A stretch of 54,175 nt of DNA from Allomuricauda sp. (lineage in GTDB: Bacteria; Bacteroidota; Bacteroidia; Flavobacteriales; Flavobacteriaceae). The position numbers were made by a program, and so were the translations under genes. Numbering within the stretch: the stretch's first letter is position 1; every line of letters starts with the position of its first letter. This document shows, piece by piece, positions 1 to 7,990 of this stretch. The DNA lies in NCBI RefSeq assembly GCF_002699205.1, contig NZ_PABT01000004.1:1-54175 (forward strand), in the 5' to 3' direction. The notes under the pieces were generated by a model. That model saw only the letters and a program-made list of their open reading frames with translations, ran no database searches and was not told where the DNA came from.

Positions 1-163
1 GATTTCCGAAAGGGTCGCCTTCAACCGGAGAGAGTGGTGCTATGTAGGCTAGGTTGGAAAAGACACTGTAGGCTTTTGCAAATTCTTCACTGAAATAAGC
101 AGGAACGCACAGGATACAACATAAGAGCAGTATGACCAAGCTGACAACACTGACAACCTTCAT
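1..163 (-). CDS. Secreted or membrane protein, N-terminal fragment (cut by window edge)
   Basis: The reading frame opens with an ATG at 163-161 and stays open to the left edge, so only about 54 residues are visible. They begin with a hydrophobic stretch of about 20 residues (VVSLVILLLCCILCVPAY) after a single Lys, which is a textbook signal peptide or signal anchor. The visible part continues as a soluble segment. It lies in the same direction as the two genes to its right, 41 bp downstream of the first, so it could be co-transcribed with them. No family was recognised, and the rest of the protein lies outside the window. Confidence 0.6.
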   Translation of the reverse strand, partial: MKVVSVVSLVILLLCCILCVPAYFSEEFAKAYSVFSNLAYIAPLSPVEGDPFGN

Positions 164-203
164 CGTATATGCTTCATCGAACGAGATATAATATAGTATA
201 ATT

Positions 204-560
204 TTAATCCGTTTTTTTCAATACTACCAAGACTGTTTTTGGTTTTTTCTTCCGAAACATTTTCTCTTTCCATTTTTTTATATTTTTTACACATTTACCT
301 TTTCGTTCCAAATGGTTCATCAGTCTTGTTATGGCCTCTTCTTGTTCATTGACCTCCTTTTTTTTCCTAAGCATGTAGATTCGTTGTGGTGTTTCGACGC
401 GCATGACGGATTGTTGTTGTTTCAAAAGTTTAAAAACCTTCTTTTCGATGCAGTTTTTTCTATCGAGTAGTTTCATTGCCGTAATGCGTAAGCTGTCCAG
501 TTCATTGAACACGGCATCCATTTCATGTATTTTCCTTGTCAATTTGGTTTGATTGTTCAT
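204..560 (-). CDS. Hypothetical basic coiled-coil protein, 118 aa
   Basis: Lys/Arg-rich and probably all helical, with heptad-like Leu/Ile/Val spacing through roughly residues 8-95 and a strongly basic tail (KKWKEKMFRKKKPK). The ATG overlaps the stop of the upstream gene in an ATGA arrangement at 557-560, which suggests translational coupling. No catalytic motif or known family was recognised. A nucleic-acid-associated or scaffold role would fit the charge, but this is inference. Confidence 0.75.
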   Translation of the reverse strand: MNNQTKLTRKIHEMDAVFNELDSLRITAMKLLDRKNCIEKKVFKLLKQQQSVMRVETPQRIYMLRKKKEVNEQEEAITRLMNHLERKGKCVKNIKKWKEKMFRKKKPKTVLVVLKKTD

Positions 561-1153
561 GATTTAATACTGTAGTTAAAATTACATATACTGCACTTTA
601 AATTCGTTTTATTTTGACACCCAGTACATAAAAAAATTTTGGAACAAAGGCATTTTACATAATTAATATTCTTCGAAAGTTGACATTCATTACAAACAAT
701 TTTATGTTTTTTTGTAGAGACAAAAATGATGTTGGGGGTATAGGGATTGTCCTTTTTCTTTAATAGATTTAAAAACAACATGAGATTGTGTGGAAAAAAA
801 CCCACTAGTGTTGGGTAGAGCCGTAAGTGCACTTGCAAACATTCTACGGCCATTGTAAACTTCCTGTTGTCCCTCTCTTTGTATGCTTTGTACATCATGT
901 GAAACAGTCGAAGTGTTTCATATCCATCGAAGGAACATAACAGCGAGTTGACAAAGTTTGTATACGTATTTTTGTCGTATGCCTGCCACTCCACTTGTAG
1001 TTCCTCCAGCGTATTGTCCCGTATATTATCGATATGTGGGATAAGCTCGTAGATTCGTTTCATAGTAATGGCATCTTTCCAAGTGTTTGTGTATTCTTCA
1101 ACATTTTCTTTATAAACACTTTTTCGGTATATTTTCTCATAATCAAACATCAT
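557..1153 (-). CDS. Hypothetical protein with C-terminal Cys-rich zinc-binding tail, 198 aa
   Basis: The first 145 residues are helical with no recognised fold. The last 45 residues hold four closely spaced cysteine pairs: CNEC, CLC, CTGC and CSIC. This pattern resembles a RING or treble-clef cross-brace, but it lacks the usual histidine and has compressed spacing. Zinc binding is therefore likely, and E3 ligase activity is only possible. Two adjacent Met codons open the frame. The gene is divergent from the resolvase at 1167, with only 13 bp between the two starts, so both promoters must sit within the neighbouring coding regions or be very short. It overlaps the downstream gene by 4 bp. Confidence 0.75.
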   Translation of the reverse strand: MMFDYEKIYRKSVYKENVEEYTNTWKDAITMKRIYELIPHIDNIRDNTLEELQVEWQAYDKNTYTNFVNSLLCSFDGYETLRLFHMMYKAYKERDNRKFTMAVECLQVHLRLYPTLVGFFPHNLMLFLNLLKKKDNPYTPNIIFVSTKKHKIVCNECQLSKNINYVKCLCSKIFLCTGCQNKTNLKCSICNFNYSIKS

Positions 1154-1166
1154 ATAAGTACATTAA

Positions 1167-1715
1167 ATGATTATCTTGGCCATCGATCCAGGTGTTGTGA
1201 ATTTGGGTTTCGCAGTTATAATTGACGGTAAATTCTCAGAATGTGGAGTGGCAAAAATTAATCGTAAAAACGATTTGATAGACGAGCTGCAAATATTTGC
1301 CACTGCAATGAACGGCTTCGGACCATTCGACTGCGTGGCAATAGAACGCCAGATGCGGGCCAACATGCGTGTTATCTCTACGCATCTGTTCCATTTGTTC
1401 CGGCCATGTAGTAAAATTATTTCGCCTCAATCGATCAAACGTTACTTCAATTATAGCGGCATGCGAAGCTACAAAGCAAGGAAGAAGCGAGGCGTTGATA
1501 TTTTCAAGAAATTATGCCGGGAAAATAAGCAGATGAAGCTATTTGAGCAGGTCTTGCGAGGCCGCGACAAAATTGATGATGTGGCAGATGCAGCTTTAAT
1601 CGGTATGTATATATATGCCGAGAACAAAGTAAAACAGAAACAGAAAAAAGATGGCGATGTTACTCAGTGGGTCCGCGATAACATATGGCTCGTATCGCCT
1701 ACTACAGTATCTTAA
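1167..1715 (+). CDS. RuvC-like Holliday junction resolvase (poxvirus A22 type)
   Basis: An RNase H-fold endonuclease that would cut four-way DNA junctions arising during replication and recombination, as poxvirus A22 does when it resolves concatemers. All acidic catalytic elements are visible: Asp7 in the opening strand (ILAIDPG), Glu60 (VAIERQ), and the Asp137-Asp138 and Asp141 cluster in the last helix (DKIDDVADAAL). At 182 aa it has the family's normal length. The start is the ATG right before the first beta strand, as is usual for this family. A basic segment, KARKKRG, near residues 103-109 probably contacts DNA. It overlaps the following gene by 65 bp in another frame. Confidence 0.88.
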   Translation: MIILAIDPGVVNLGFAVIIDGKFSECGVAKINRKNDLIDELQIFATAMNGFGPFDCVAIERQMRANMRVISTHLFHLFRPCSKIISPQSIKRYFNYSGMRSYKARKKRGVDIFKKLCRENKQMKLFEQVLRGRDKIDDVADAALIGMYIYAENKVKQKQKKDGDVTQWVRDNIWLVSPTTVS

Positions 1716-2043
1716 TGCAGAGGACCACCAACTATCCTACGACGAGTTCATGCAGAAAGAAGACGTCGTAGCTACTCTCTCTACCTTGGAGCGCTACCTG
1801 GCCGCTAAGAAAAAAAATAGAGGCGATCCCTACAAGGAGCTGAGGCAACAGTTCGCTTACGTTTGTAAATTGCATGTTGAATTAATAGAATTAATAGAAT
1901 GGCGGAAGGAAAAAATATATCGTTATATATATTGGTCCGGTGAAACCAAGTTTGTCAAGCAATTTAGAGATGAATGGGCTATCTTGATGTCAAGGTTACG
2001 ACTTATAAAAGCGTTACTATACTTAGATAAACATGTTTTATAA
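1651..2043 (+). CDS. Hypothetical protein, 130 aa, overlapping the resolvase gene
   Basis: Starts inside the 3' end of the resolvase gene (65-bp overlap). A weakly hydrophobic N-terminus is followed by charged helices rich in Leu, Arg and Lys. No known family was recognised. Methionines further in could serve as the start and would remove most of the overlap, so the N-terminus is uncertain. Codon use after 1720 looks like its neighbours, and its last 11 bp overlap the next small ORF. It sits in a plus-strand run after the resolvase. Confidence 0.7.
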   Translation: MAMLLSGSAITYGSYRLLQYLNAEDHQLSYDEFMQKEDVVATLSTLERYLAAKKKNRGDPYKELRQQFAYVCKLHVELIELIEWRKEKIYRYIYWSGETKFVKQFRDEWAILMSRLRLIKALLYLDKHVL

Positions 2044-2146
2044 TATTTTAGATCTTTTAAAAATAATCACTTTTTGTTTAATCTTAATCTTTCTTTGCAT
2101 CTGTTTGTGCGATGGCTTGGCAGACCAATGCCGACGCCGAAGGTAA
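2033..2146 (+). CDS. Micro membrane protein, 37 aa
   Basis: A 37-codon frame that starts within the end of the previous gene and stops at 2146, exactly one base before the stop codon of the opposing gene at 2147. It encodes a short polar N-terminus, one transmembrane helix very rich in Ile, Leu, Phe and Cys (IITFCLILIFLCICLC), and a basic tail ending RRRR. A single span with a positive C-terminal tail suggests N-out/C-in insertion. The exact fit into the gap and the plausible topology support a real gene, but the length alone cannot prove it. Confidence 0.5.
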   Translation: MFYNILDLLKIITFCLILIFLCICLCDGLADQCRRRR

Positions 2147-3169
2147 TTACATGCAGCCGGCCCATTCATCTTCGATTTCAGTAAGTTCTTCCGTCTTACG
2201 TTTGTTTGTCGGAGCTTCTTGCATGATATGGATTTTTTTTAAAACCATTTTGAATCCGCGAATCGGAGATGCATAAAATTGTGGTTCGAAAATTAAAACC
2301 GCAACTTGGTTGTGTTTTACGATTTCTGGCTCCACTGGGAAACCATTCTCGTTCAATTCGTTGCCATGGTACGTGTAACTTTTGGTTTCCGGATCCCAGT
2401 GGTAAGCTTTTGAAAGAACCTCGTCCGACGGTGTGATGTTCGTCGTGACAGCAAATTCTTCATCGACCAATTTTTTTGTAATAATTGGGTATTGCACGGT
2501 TGGTCTACCACGACTTGCTTGGACTTTGCTCCAGCATTCCATGATGCGCCCAATAGGCTGGCCTTGTTTATCTTCTTGAGGCTCCCAGCTCAAACCAGAT
2601 TTGAAATTATCTTTGAAACTTTCCAAACTAGTTTTTGCTTTGACACTTTTAATCAAATCGGCTACAACGCCTTCGTTGACATTTTTGTCTTTCATTTCAC
2701 CGCGGAAATCTTTGTCGGTTGCTTTTTTGTGAATTTGATCGGCACATTCGTTCAAGCATGCTTCGGTCCAATTGTACCAATCCTCATGCACCTGCATCAA
2801 TTTTTCGACATTGATTTTGTTTTCGACCAAATTGCTTTTAACTTTTCCAAATAAAGCACCAACTTGAAATTGCAGTCTACGCTTGGCGATTTCAATTGGT
2901 GGATAATCATCGTCCCATGGGGCTAATCTACCTTGTTGTGTACCTTTTACATTTGGAAAGTAAAGGTTCACTGGTGGCGAATGTATTTGAAACGGTGTAC
3001 CGGTGTTGTTTCCTTCTGCATCTTTAAAAGTGATACGAAGCGTGGCACCTTGCCCGCCAGACCCCTTATTTTTGTAAGATGGGTAAACCGATTCTGCAAC
3101 ATGGATAAAATCCGATGGGGATTTATCTTTTAATTTGGCGTAGGTAAATTCACTGCGTTTTGCTGACAT
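2147..3169 (-). CDS. Possible ssDNA-binding (OB-fold-like) protein, about 340 aa
   Basis: A soluble beta-rich protein of 340 aa if the Met at 3169 is used, or 351 aa from 3202. The 3169 start is preferred because the GTATTTATC element at 3209-3217 then lies about 40 nt upstream. Near the C-terminus a strand pattern (VAVLIFEPQFYASPIRGFKM) precedes an acidic tail. This recalls single-stranded DNA-binding proteins of the T7 gp2.5-like or I3-like groups described in large DNA viruses. That assignment rests on overall impression, not a defining motif, and a virion protein is the main alternative. It faces the replication genes in the region. Confidence 0.72.
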   Translation of the reverse strand: MSAKRSEFTYAKLKDKSPSDFIHVAESVYPSYKNKGSGGQGATLRITFKDAEGNNTGTPFQIHSPPVNLYFPNVKGTQQGRLAPWDDDYPPIEIAKRRLQFQVGALFGKVKSNLVENKINVEKLMQVHEDWYNWTEACLNECADQIHKKATDKDFRGEMKDKNVNEGVVADLIKSVKAKTSLESFKDNFKSGLSWEPQEDKQGQPIGRIMECWSKVQASRGRPTVQYPIITKKLVDEEFAVTTNITPSDEVLSKAYHWDPETKSYTYHGNELNENGFPVEPEIVKHNQVAVLIFEPQFYASPIRGFKMVLKKIHIMQEAPTNKRKTEELTEIEDEWAGCM

Positions 3170-3202
3170 AATATGTTTGTTTGGATTAAAAGCTTGTAAC
3201 AT

Positions 3203-3428
3203 TAATTTGATAAATACACTGGATTTTTGTTTTTACTAACGTTTTTGTATGTGTTGTTTTGTATACTAGACATATATATGCATAGACGTGAGTGCTATTT
3301 CTCTTTTATCTACAAAAGACACGTGTTCATGATCCCGGACACGCGTTCATGATCCTTGATATGGAACCCGTAAAAGGTCTATATACAATATCATATAAAT
3401 AACATAGGATAGTATTTATAAAGAGACT
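3203..3428. promoter_or_regulatory. Divergent promoter region with repeated GACACGYGTTC elements
   Basis: A 226-bp non-coding gap between divergent genes; no ORF of useful length was found in either direction. It holds the 18-bp direct repeat described separately, a TATATATG run near 3272-3279, two TATA-like stretches (tctatatac, catataaat) and GTATTTATA at 3412-3420, nine bases before the plus-strand ATG at 3429. GTATTTATC on the minus strand (3209-3217) lies just upstream of the opposite gene. The layout is a classical bidirectional promoter. Confidence 0.55.
3318..3355. repeat. Tandem 18-bp repeat GACACGYGTTCATGATCC
   Basis: Two copies, at 3318-3335 and 3338-3355, differ only at the central position (CACGTG versus CACGCG) and are offset by 20 bp, close to two helical turns. 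The first contains the palindromic E-box/G-box core CACGTG. This looks like a paired transcription-factor site about 75-110 bp upstream of the gene at 3429. The factor is unknown. Confidence 0.6.
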
Positions 3429-3701
3429 ATGAAAAAGACAAGACTACACAAGCACTGGATTTCAAATAAAGAAAGTGGTAGCGTGGTCTTCAGAGACTAC
3501 CTCGGCTACACGCTCAGCCTGCCCAACACCGTCAGTTCTGGGGAATTGACTGTTTGTTCCGGTGTCTTTTATGCCTGCAATGGCTGTTTGCCATTGAACA
3601 GCAAAGTAATATGGGAAAATGATGGGGAATATATCACATTCTATCAGATAGACTATAATAATGATACACGAGAGAAAACAAATGCAGAGGATAAAAGTTA
3701 A
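3429..3701 (+). CDS. Hypothetical protein, 90 aa
   Basis: A small soluble protein with a basic N-terminus and a central segment with three cysteines (VCSGVFYACNGCLP). No family was recognised. GTATTTATA ends nine bases before the ATG, which supports the start. The 3' end overlaps the next gene by 41 bp, suggesting one transcript. The acidic and polar C-terminus suggests a cytosolic protein. Confidence 0.7.
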   Translation: MKKTRLHKHWISNKESGSVVFRDYLGYTLSLPNTVSSGELTVCSGVFYACNGCLPLNSKVIWENDGEYITFYQIDYNNDTREKTNAEDKS

Positions 3702-4083
3702 CTTATTTTACTTCACGGATTTAATTATCCCGCTTTTGTATACGTCTTGCCTGTTGGGGTTGCTGCATGAGTGGCTGGACATTTTGAATCTGCAAATATG
3801 GATCTTGTGGTTCCTGCTGCATATAGCATGCATGGCAATATTTATCATATACGAAGATTTGGACTGGCTGCGCATGTCCTCGGAAGACAGGAAACACCTT
3901 ATGTACATTAATTTACTTAGCGTCTTATGGTACTACCAAAAAGTATACACAATATTGTACTATCCCACTGGAAGCTACGTCAGCAGCTGCAATCGAGACT
4001 TGCTCATTCTCCATTTTTCCCTTGCTTTAACTGTTGTTGTTGTTGTTGTAGGTGCGGCCATCGCTGGATGTTTTCGAGGTTAA
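3661..4083 (+). CDS. Membrane protein with three or four predicted spans, 140 aa
   Basis: Hydrophobic segments lie at about residues 15-38, 43-62 and 116-137; a weaker one is around 80-98. The last is Val-rich (LTVVVVVVGAAIAG). That Val run is antisense to the poly-Gln tail of the exonuclease, which it overlaps tail to tail by 80 bp (4004-4083), so GTTGTT triplets serve both proteins. The first Met falls within the preceding gene; a second, at 3682, is an alternative start. No family was recognised. Confidence 0.7.
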   Translation: MIHERKQMQRIKVNLFYFTDLIIPLLYTSCLLGLLHEWLDILNLQIWILWFLLHIACMAIFIIYEDLDWLRMSSEDRKHLMYINLLSVLWYYQKVYTILYYPTGSYVSSCNRDLLILHFSLALTVVVVVVGAAIAGCFRG

Positions 4084-4879
4084 CGTATTCCAACATGCGC
4101 TTCACGACGAGCTCGGCACGGTCTTTCAGAGCAGTGTTTTTTAAAAATGTAATGGTGTCTTCTTTACTCGTGAAACTGGTCAGGAAATGCGATACGGAGA
4201 TAAAACCGTATGACAGCAGTGCTTGTTCCGTGTAGGCACCGATACCATTTACATTTGTGAAGGGTATAGCGAATAAACCGTAAATAGCACCATTAATATT
4301 TTGTTTCGATGTTTTTAATAAACTATCTAGAATGTCTACGTCTACGTTTGCATCGTGGGCATCTTTTATTACTTTTTTAAACTTGTAAAAATATAAATTT
4401 GCTAAACTATACGAACTTAACCCTGGGTATACCGTTCTAAAGTAATACAAGGTATCAAAGAAAAACAATGGTATGTTTTGAAAGACATGAGTCAGATTGT
4501 ATCGCAACAGTGTGTTCTCAAATACCTTTTTGTCTGACCGAAACCCGTTGTGGCTCATTAAACAAATATTCATGTATTTACCCGCCATGCATTGTTCAAA
4601 GAACTTGGCCAAGTCTTTCAAGGCTGTTTCTATGTTCGGTGCACCGCTGTAGTACAATTCCTCTTTGCTTGGCATTTTGTAACGATCGTCAACTGGATCT
4701 GGCACCACCTCGTGGTACTCGTAGGGGTTTACCAAGGTGCAGAACGTATGGCCGCTATCAAAATCCTTTGCAGCGATTTGCCATAGGCAGCAATCGATGC
4801 CATTGTTTTTGCGAAGGTCTCCACTGAACTCTAAATCGTAAATAATTTTTTTAGTATAAGCAAATGGATTATATGACAT
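4004..4879 (-). CDS. DEDDh-family 3'-5' exonuclease (DnaQ/RNase T-like) with possible helix-hairpin-helix tail
   Basis: A metal-dependent 3'-5' exonuclease, probably for DNA proofreading or end-trimming in replication or recombination. Numbering from the Met at 4879, the five active-site residues can be placed: Asp15 and Glu17 (IIYDLEFSG), Asp116 (SHNGFRSDKKVF), His175 and Asp180 (KDAHDANVDVDIL). After the nuclease fold, about residues 205-270 read like a helix-hairpin-helix unit (NVNGIGAYTEQALLSYGF), followed by a poly-Gln run and a Lys-rich tail. The frame extends upstream to 4966, but 4879 is preferred because the divergent RING gene starts at 4884. The two starts would then be only 4 bp apart. 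Confidence 0.82.
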   Translation of the reverse strand: MSYNPFAYTKKIIYDLEFSGDLRKNNGIDCCLWQIAAKDFDSGHTFCTLVNPYEYHEVVPDPVDDRYKMPSKEELYYSGAPNIETALKDLAKFFEQCMAGKYMNICLMSHNGFRSDKKVFENTLLRYNLTHVFQNIPLFFFDTLYYFRTVYPGLSSYSLANLYFYKFKKVIKDAHDANVDVDILDSLLKTSKQNINGAIYGLFAIPFTNVNGIGAYTEQALLSYGFISVSHFLTSFTSKEDTITFLKNTALKDRAELVVKRMLEYVNLENIQRWPHLQQQQQQLKQGKNGE

Positions 4880-4883
4880 AAAC

Positions 4884-5306
4884 ATGGTCCGCCTACGCAA
4901 CGGCAAACAAACCAATAATATAGGATTTCCAAAAAAGTTCCCAAAAGAATGTTCTATTTGTTTCAATACACTAAACTACGAAAATTACATCCAATTAAAT
5001 TGTGAACATATTTTTTGCCCGTGCATCCTTGCTTGGTTCAACAAGTGTCTCACCTGTCCGATTTGCCGAAGCAATGCAAATGGTTTCAAAGGCCACCTGT
5101 CGAAGCCTCTCAACATGCCGTCTTTGTTCCTGGAAAAGGCGAAACGCGACATGAAAATACTAGTCGCTTTCTTAACTATTACATTCTTTATTATTTACAA
5201 CTACATCCTCTATGGTAAAACAATACAGTCGGCAAACTTGGTAATTGACTTCATGTTGGTCGTGAGTTTCTCCTTCTGCTTTGGTATCATACGGCAATAC
5301 ATTTAA
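4884..5306 (+). CDS. RING-type zinc finger protein with C-terminal membrane anchor
   Basis: A likely membrane-bound E3 ubiquitin ligase. Residues 22-62 contain CSIC, then NCEHIFCPCILAWF, then CPIC, matching the C..C/CxH/C..C/C..C order of RING domains. The spacing between the fifth and sixth ligands is one residue short (CPC instead of CxxC), so zinc site geometry may be altered or a neighbouring residue may be used. Two hydrophobic segments near residues 90-107 and 117-137 anchor the protein. It is divergent from the exonuclease with almost no intergenic DNA, so its promoter lies inside that gene's 5' region or is shared. The 3' end overlaps the micro-ORF at 5303 by 4 bp. Confidence 0.8.
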   Translation: MVRLRNGKQTNNIGFPKKFPKECSICFNTLNYENYIQLNCEHIFCPCILAWFNKCLTCPICRSNANGFKGHLSKPLNMPSLFLEKAKRDMKILVAFLTITFFIIYNYILYGKTIQSANLVIDFMLVVSFSFCFGIIRQYI

Positions 5307-5407
5307 TCATCCATCCCTTCTTCGTAGCATATACGGCCAAACATTGCAAAGGCACAGAAAGTAAAACCGAAGAAGAATAGGAATTGTAAAACAACAATAG
5401 GAATCAT
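5303..5407 (-). CDS. Micro membrane protein, 34 aa
   Basis: A 34-codon minus-strand frame fills the gap between the RING gene and the helicase gene. It encodes one hydrophobic helix (IVVLQFLFFFGFTFCAFAMF) and a short acidic tail ending MDD. Its stop overlaps the stop of the RING gene by 4 bp. Upstream on the minus strand is a TATATATG element (about 5418-5425). Position, topology and promoter-like sequence all argue for expression, though a frame this short remains unproven. Confidence 0.45.
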   Translation of the reverse strand: MIPIVVLQFLFFFGFTFCAFAMFGRICYEEGMDD

Positions 5408-5450
5408 ACTTAAAAAGTCATATATATTTCATTTATAAGTGTTTTAAAAC

Positions 5451-6968
5451 ATGTTTCAATCCTCCTCCATGTGGAGGAACATGCCAACGTGGCAGTATCA
5501 GCTAAGCTACCTCAACAAGGACCAATTCCAAATTAAATGCATCAAGACACCTCTCCCGTCAAACTTACAAAAACGGATGCCATGGAGTAGCTACAACAAC
5601 ACCTTGGAACAACTCTTACAAACCAAGAAAGAGGTGCAAGCAGTGCCTGAATATGTGATGCGTGCAAGGAAGTACCAACCAAAGAAAGAGTTGACGGACT
5701 TCAGCGCCAAGAGCATCGCAGCCTTGAGCCAAGCCTGTCCATTCTGGGACAAGCTCTATGATCACCAAAAATCCGGCGTCGCAAAAGTCGTCATTGAATT
5801 TCGAGGGTCTGCGCTGATCGCCGATGAAATGGGTGCTGGGAAGAGTTACACGGCACTGGCCGCTGCCTGTATCATCTTGTCTCGGCAAAAACATGCTAGA
5901 ATGCTCGTGCTGTGCCCAGCTTTCTTGGTCAAGCAGTGGCAGCGCTATGCGATGGAATACCTTCCAGAGATCGACGTCCAATGCTTCAGCTACGACAAGG
6001 CAAAGAACATCCACAAGGAACTGAAGAAGCAGAAGTGGCATTTGATCTTGTGCGATGAATCACATTGCTTAAAAGATACAAAGACAAAGCGGTTCAAGAA
6101 GCTTGGAGCCCTCATTCGCAAGGCCAAGTACAAGCTATTGTTGAGCGGGACGCCATGCGTCAACAAAGCCAACGAGCTGTTCAGCCCACTGAACCTATTA
6201 TATCCAAAGGTCTTCAAAGCTTACAAAAAATATTGTTTTCGTTACTTTGATATTTTAGCGAGGCGTTGTCGTTTACCGGAGGAATTGAATATCATGCTTC
6301 CGATGTTTGGTCTGATTCGCAGAGAGAAGGCAGAGGTCCTTGATTTACCAAAAAAACACACGCACTGGTGGTACATTGTTGATATTAAGGCGAGGAAATC
6401 AGTTGCAGTATTGAAAAAACGATTGGAGGCGGAAGACACAAAAGATTCAAACATGGCAAAGTATTTAATTGGTGAAGCATTCCATGAATTGGCAGTAACA
6501 AAGACCCAATCGGAGCAATACAAGAAGCTACTGCAAGGGTTGATTCGAAAACGTGAGAGACCGGTCGTTATGTTTTGCGTGCATTTAAGTATACTTGAAA
6601 TGTTAAATGCACTGTGCGACGAGATGCAATTAAGATACGATACTATTTCTGGAGCCGTTTCGATGAAAAAGCGTGACGAAATAGTAACAAAATTTCAAGC
6701 CAGTGAAATCGACGTTCTTTGTTGCACTATTGCATCGGCTGGTGTCGGACTAACGTTGACGAAAAGCAGCCATGTGATCATAGCAGAGAGCGATTGGGTG
6801 CCTGGTAACTTAAACCAAGCTATTGACCGCGTGCATCGAATTGGCCAAGAAAGAGAAGTGCATATCGATCGAGTGGTATTTAGTGATTCATTGGATGAAT
6901 GGATCCTAAAGGTCGAGAAAGGGAAAAAGAAAATGCATAAACTCTTGTTAGCAAAGAAGAAAAGTTAG
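5451..6968 (+). CDS. SNF2-family DNA helicase/translocase (SMARCAL1/HARP-like)
   Basis: A superfamily 2 ATPase of 505 aa with the SNF2 motifs in order: a Q-like segment around residue 103 (LYDHQKSGV), Walker A at 124-132 (DEMGAGKS), Walker B DESH at 202-205, LLSGTP near 230, a motif V-like segment (IASAGVGLTLT) and motif VI (AIDRVHRIGQER) near 460-471. HRIGQ is diagnostic of SNF2 proteins. The compact length without bromo-, chromo- or HIRAN domains resembles the annealing-helicase branch. The role is probably remodelling DNA forks or DNA-protein complexes during viral replication or transcription. Codon use is relatively GC-rich in the first half and AT-rich after about 6220. Confidence 0.9.
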   Translation: MFQSSSMWRNMPTWQYQLSYLNKDQFQIKCIKTPLPSNLQKRMPWSSYNNTLEQLLQTKKEVQAVPEYVMRARKYQPKKELTDFSAKSIAALSQACPFWDKLYDHQKSGVAKVVIEFRGSALIADEMGAGKSYTALAAACIILSRQKHARMLVLCPAFLVKQWQRYAMEYLPEIDVQCFSYDKAKNIHKELKKQKWHLILCDESHCLKDTKTKRFKKLGALIRKAKYKLLLSGTPCVNKANELFSPLNLLYPKVFKAYKKYCFRYFDILARRCRLPEELNIMLPMFGLIRREKAEVLDLPKKHTHWWYIVDIKARKSVAVLKKRLEAEDTKDSNMAKYLIGEAFHELAVTKTQSEQYKKLLQGLIRKRERPVVMFCVHLSILEMLNALCDEMQLRYDTISGAVSMKKRDEIVTKFQASEIDVLCCTIASAGVGLTLTKSSHVIIAESDWVPGNLNQAIDRVHRIGQEREVHIDRVVFSDSLDEWILKVEKGKKKMHKLLLAKKKS

Positions 6969-6997
6969 ACTATATTCCAATAGTGTATTTATACTAA

Positions 6998-7951
6998 ATG
7001 TTTAGAAAACAAACCATCCACAATATTGATTTTCAAGAACTTTGCAATAATGCTGTACAATGGGTAGATAATTACGAAACAATAGAAACTGAATTAGATA
7101 CCTTTACCGTAATAAATATACCTAGAAAGGGAGCAAAGGGTGCTATATCATATATTTTAAAAAAAATAGTAGGTGCAGAAGGATTTGTATTAAAAATATC
7201 GAAGAAGAATACAAAGTATGGGAATACTAAAATGAAAAAACATTTAGGGAAGCTATTTGAGTACGTGAGTAAGTTTGAACATCAGGATGTTATTGTCATA
7301 CCATTGTATGCCCAAGTAATAAATAATCGTTTATGCATGGTGTTTCCACTGTGCGAAGCAATGAACAAACAAACGAAAAAAGCACTGAAAGTAAAATGTG
7401 ATGATAATGAAAAGCATCGTAAATTGTTTCAATTAGTTCAATATTTGCACAAAGGTAATTACGTCGGGTTTGATATCAAGGTGGATAATCTACTATCGTG
7501 TGTTGCAGGTTATAGTATGACAGATTATGAAAATTGTATAAGTAATATTTATCATGATACACTACCAGATATTAGTGTCAATTTTAATATAAACTGGAAA
7601 GGGGTAGACAAAGCACTAGTAAGGCAAAAGTTTGACGAATACAAATACTATTGGATGGCATTAGACTACATTGCGTTCTTTTGTATGATTACGCGTTATA
7701 CCTTTGGAATTGGTATGTCCATTTTTGTCACAGATTTTGTGATAGAAGAACAACAAAAATATATAAATGAAAAAAGAGTTAGAGGTCGAATCGATCAATG
7801 TGCATATAATATTTTAAAGCATGTGATTACTCTTTTAAAGGATCCTTTGAAAGTAGAAACATATGACACTTTGCAATTTTCAATGCTTTTAGGAAAGCGT
7901 AGAAATGCGATACCAATACAACAAAGATCCAACAGTAATTTAAAGTTTTAA
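6998..7951 (+). CDS. Divergent protein-kinase-like protein, 317 aa
   Basis: Several kinase landmarks can be seen: a candidate beta-3 lysine (FVLKISKK, Lys66), a hinge-like region (LCMVFPLCEAMN) and a catalytic-loop-like motif (YVGFDIKVDNLL, with Asp159, Lys161 and Asn164) where eukaryotic kinases have HRDxKxxN. A clear glycine loop and DFG motif were not found, so the protein may be a pseudokinase or a very diverged viral kinase. GTATTTATA lies at 6985-6993, just 4 nt before the ATG. The next in-frame Met is about 78 residues in, so the start is secure. Confidence 0.75.
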   Translation: MFRKQTIHNIDFQELCNNAVQWVDNYETIETELDTFTVINIPRKGAKGAISYILKKIVGAEGFVLKISKKNTKYGNTKMKKHLGKLFEYVSKFEHQDVIVIPLYAQVINNRLCMVFPLCEAMNKQTKKALKVKCDDNEKHRKLFQLVQYLHKGNYVGFDIKVDNLLSCVAGYSMTDYENCISNIYHDTLPDISVNFNINWKGVDKALVRQKFDEYKYYWMALDYIAFFCMITRYTFGIGMSIFVTDFVIEEQQKYINEKRVRGRIDQCAYNILKHVITLLKDPLKVETYDTLQFSMLLGKRRNAIPIQQRSNSNLKF

Positions 7952-7990
7952 GATATATATATACTTCTAAAATGTATTACATAGAGTATC

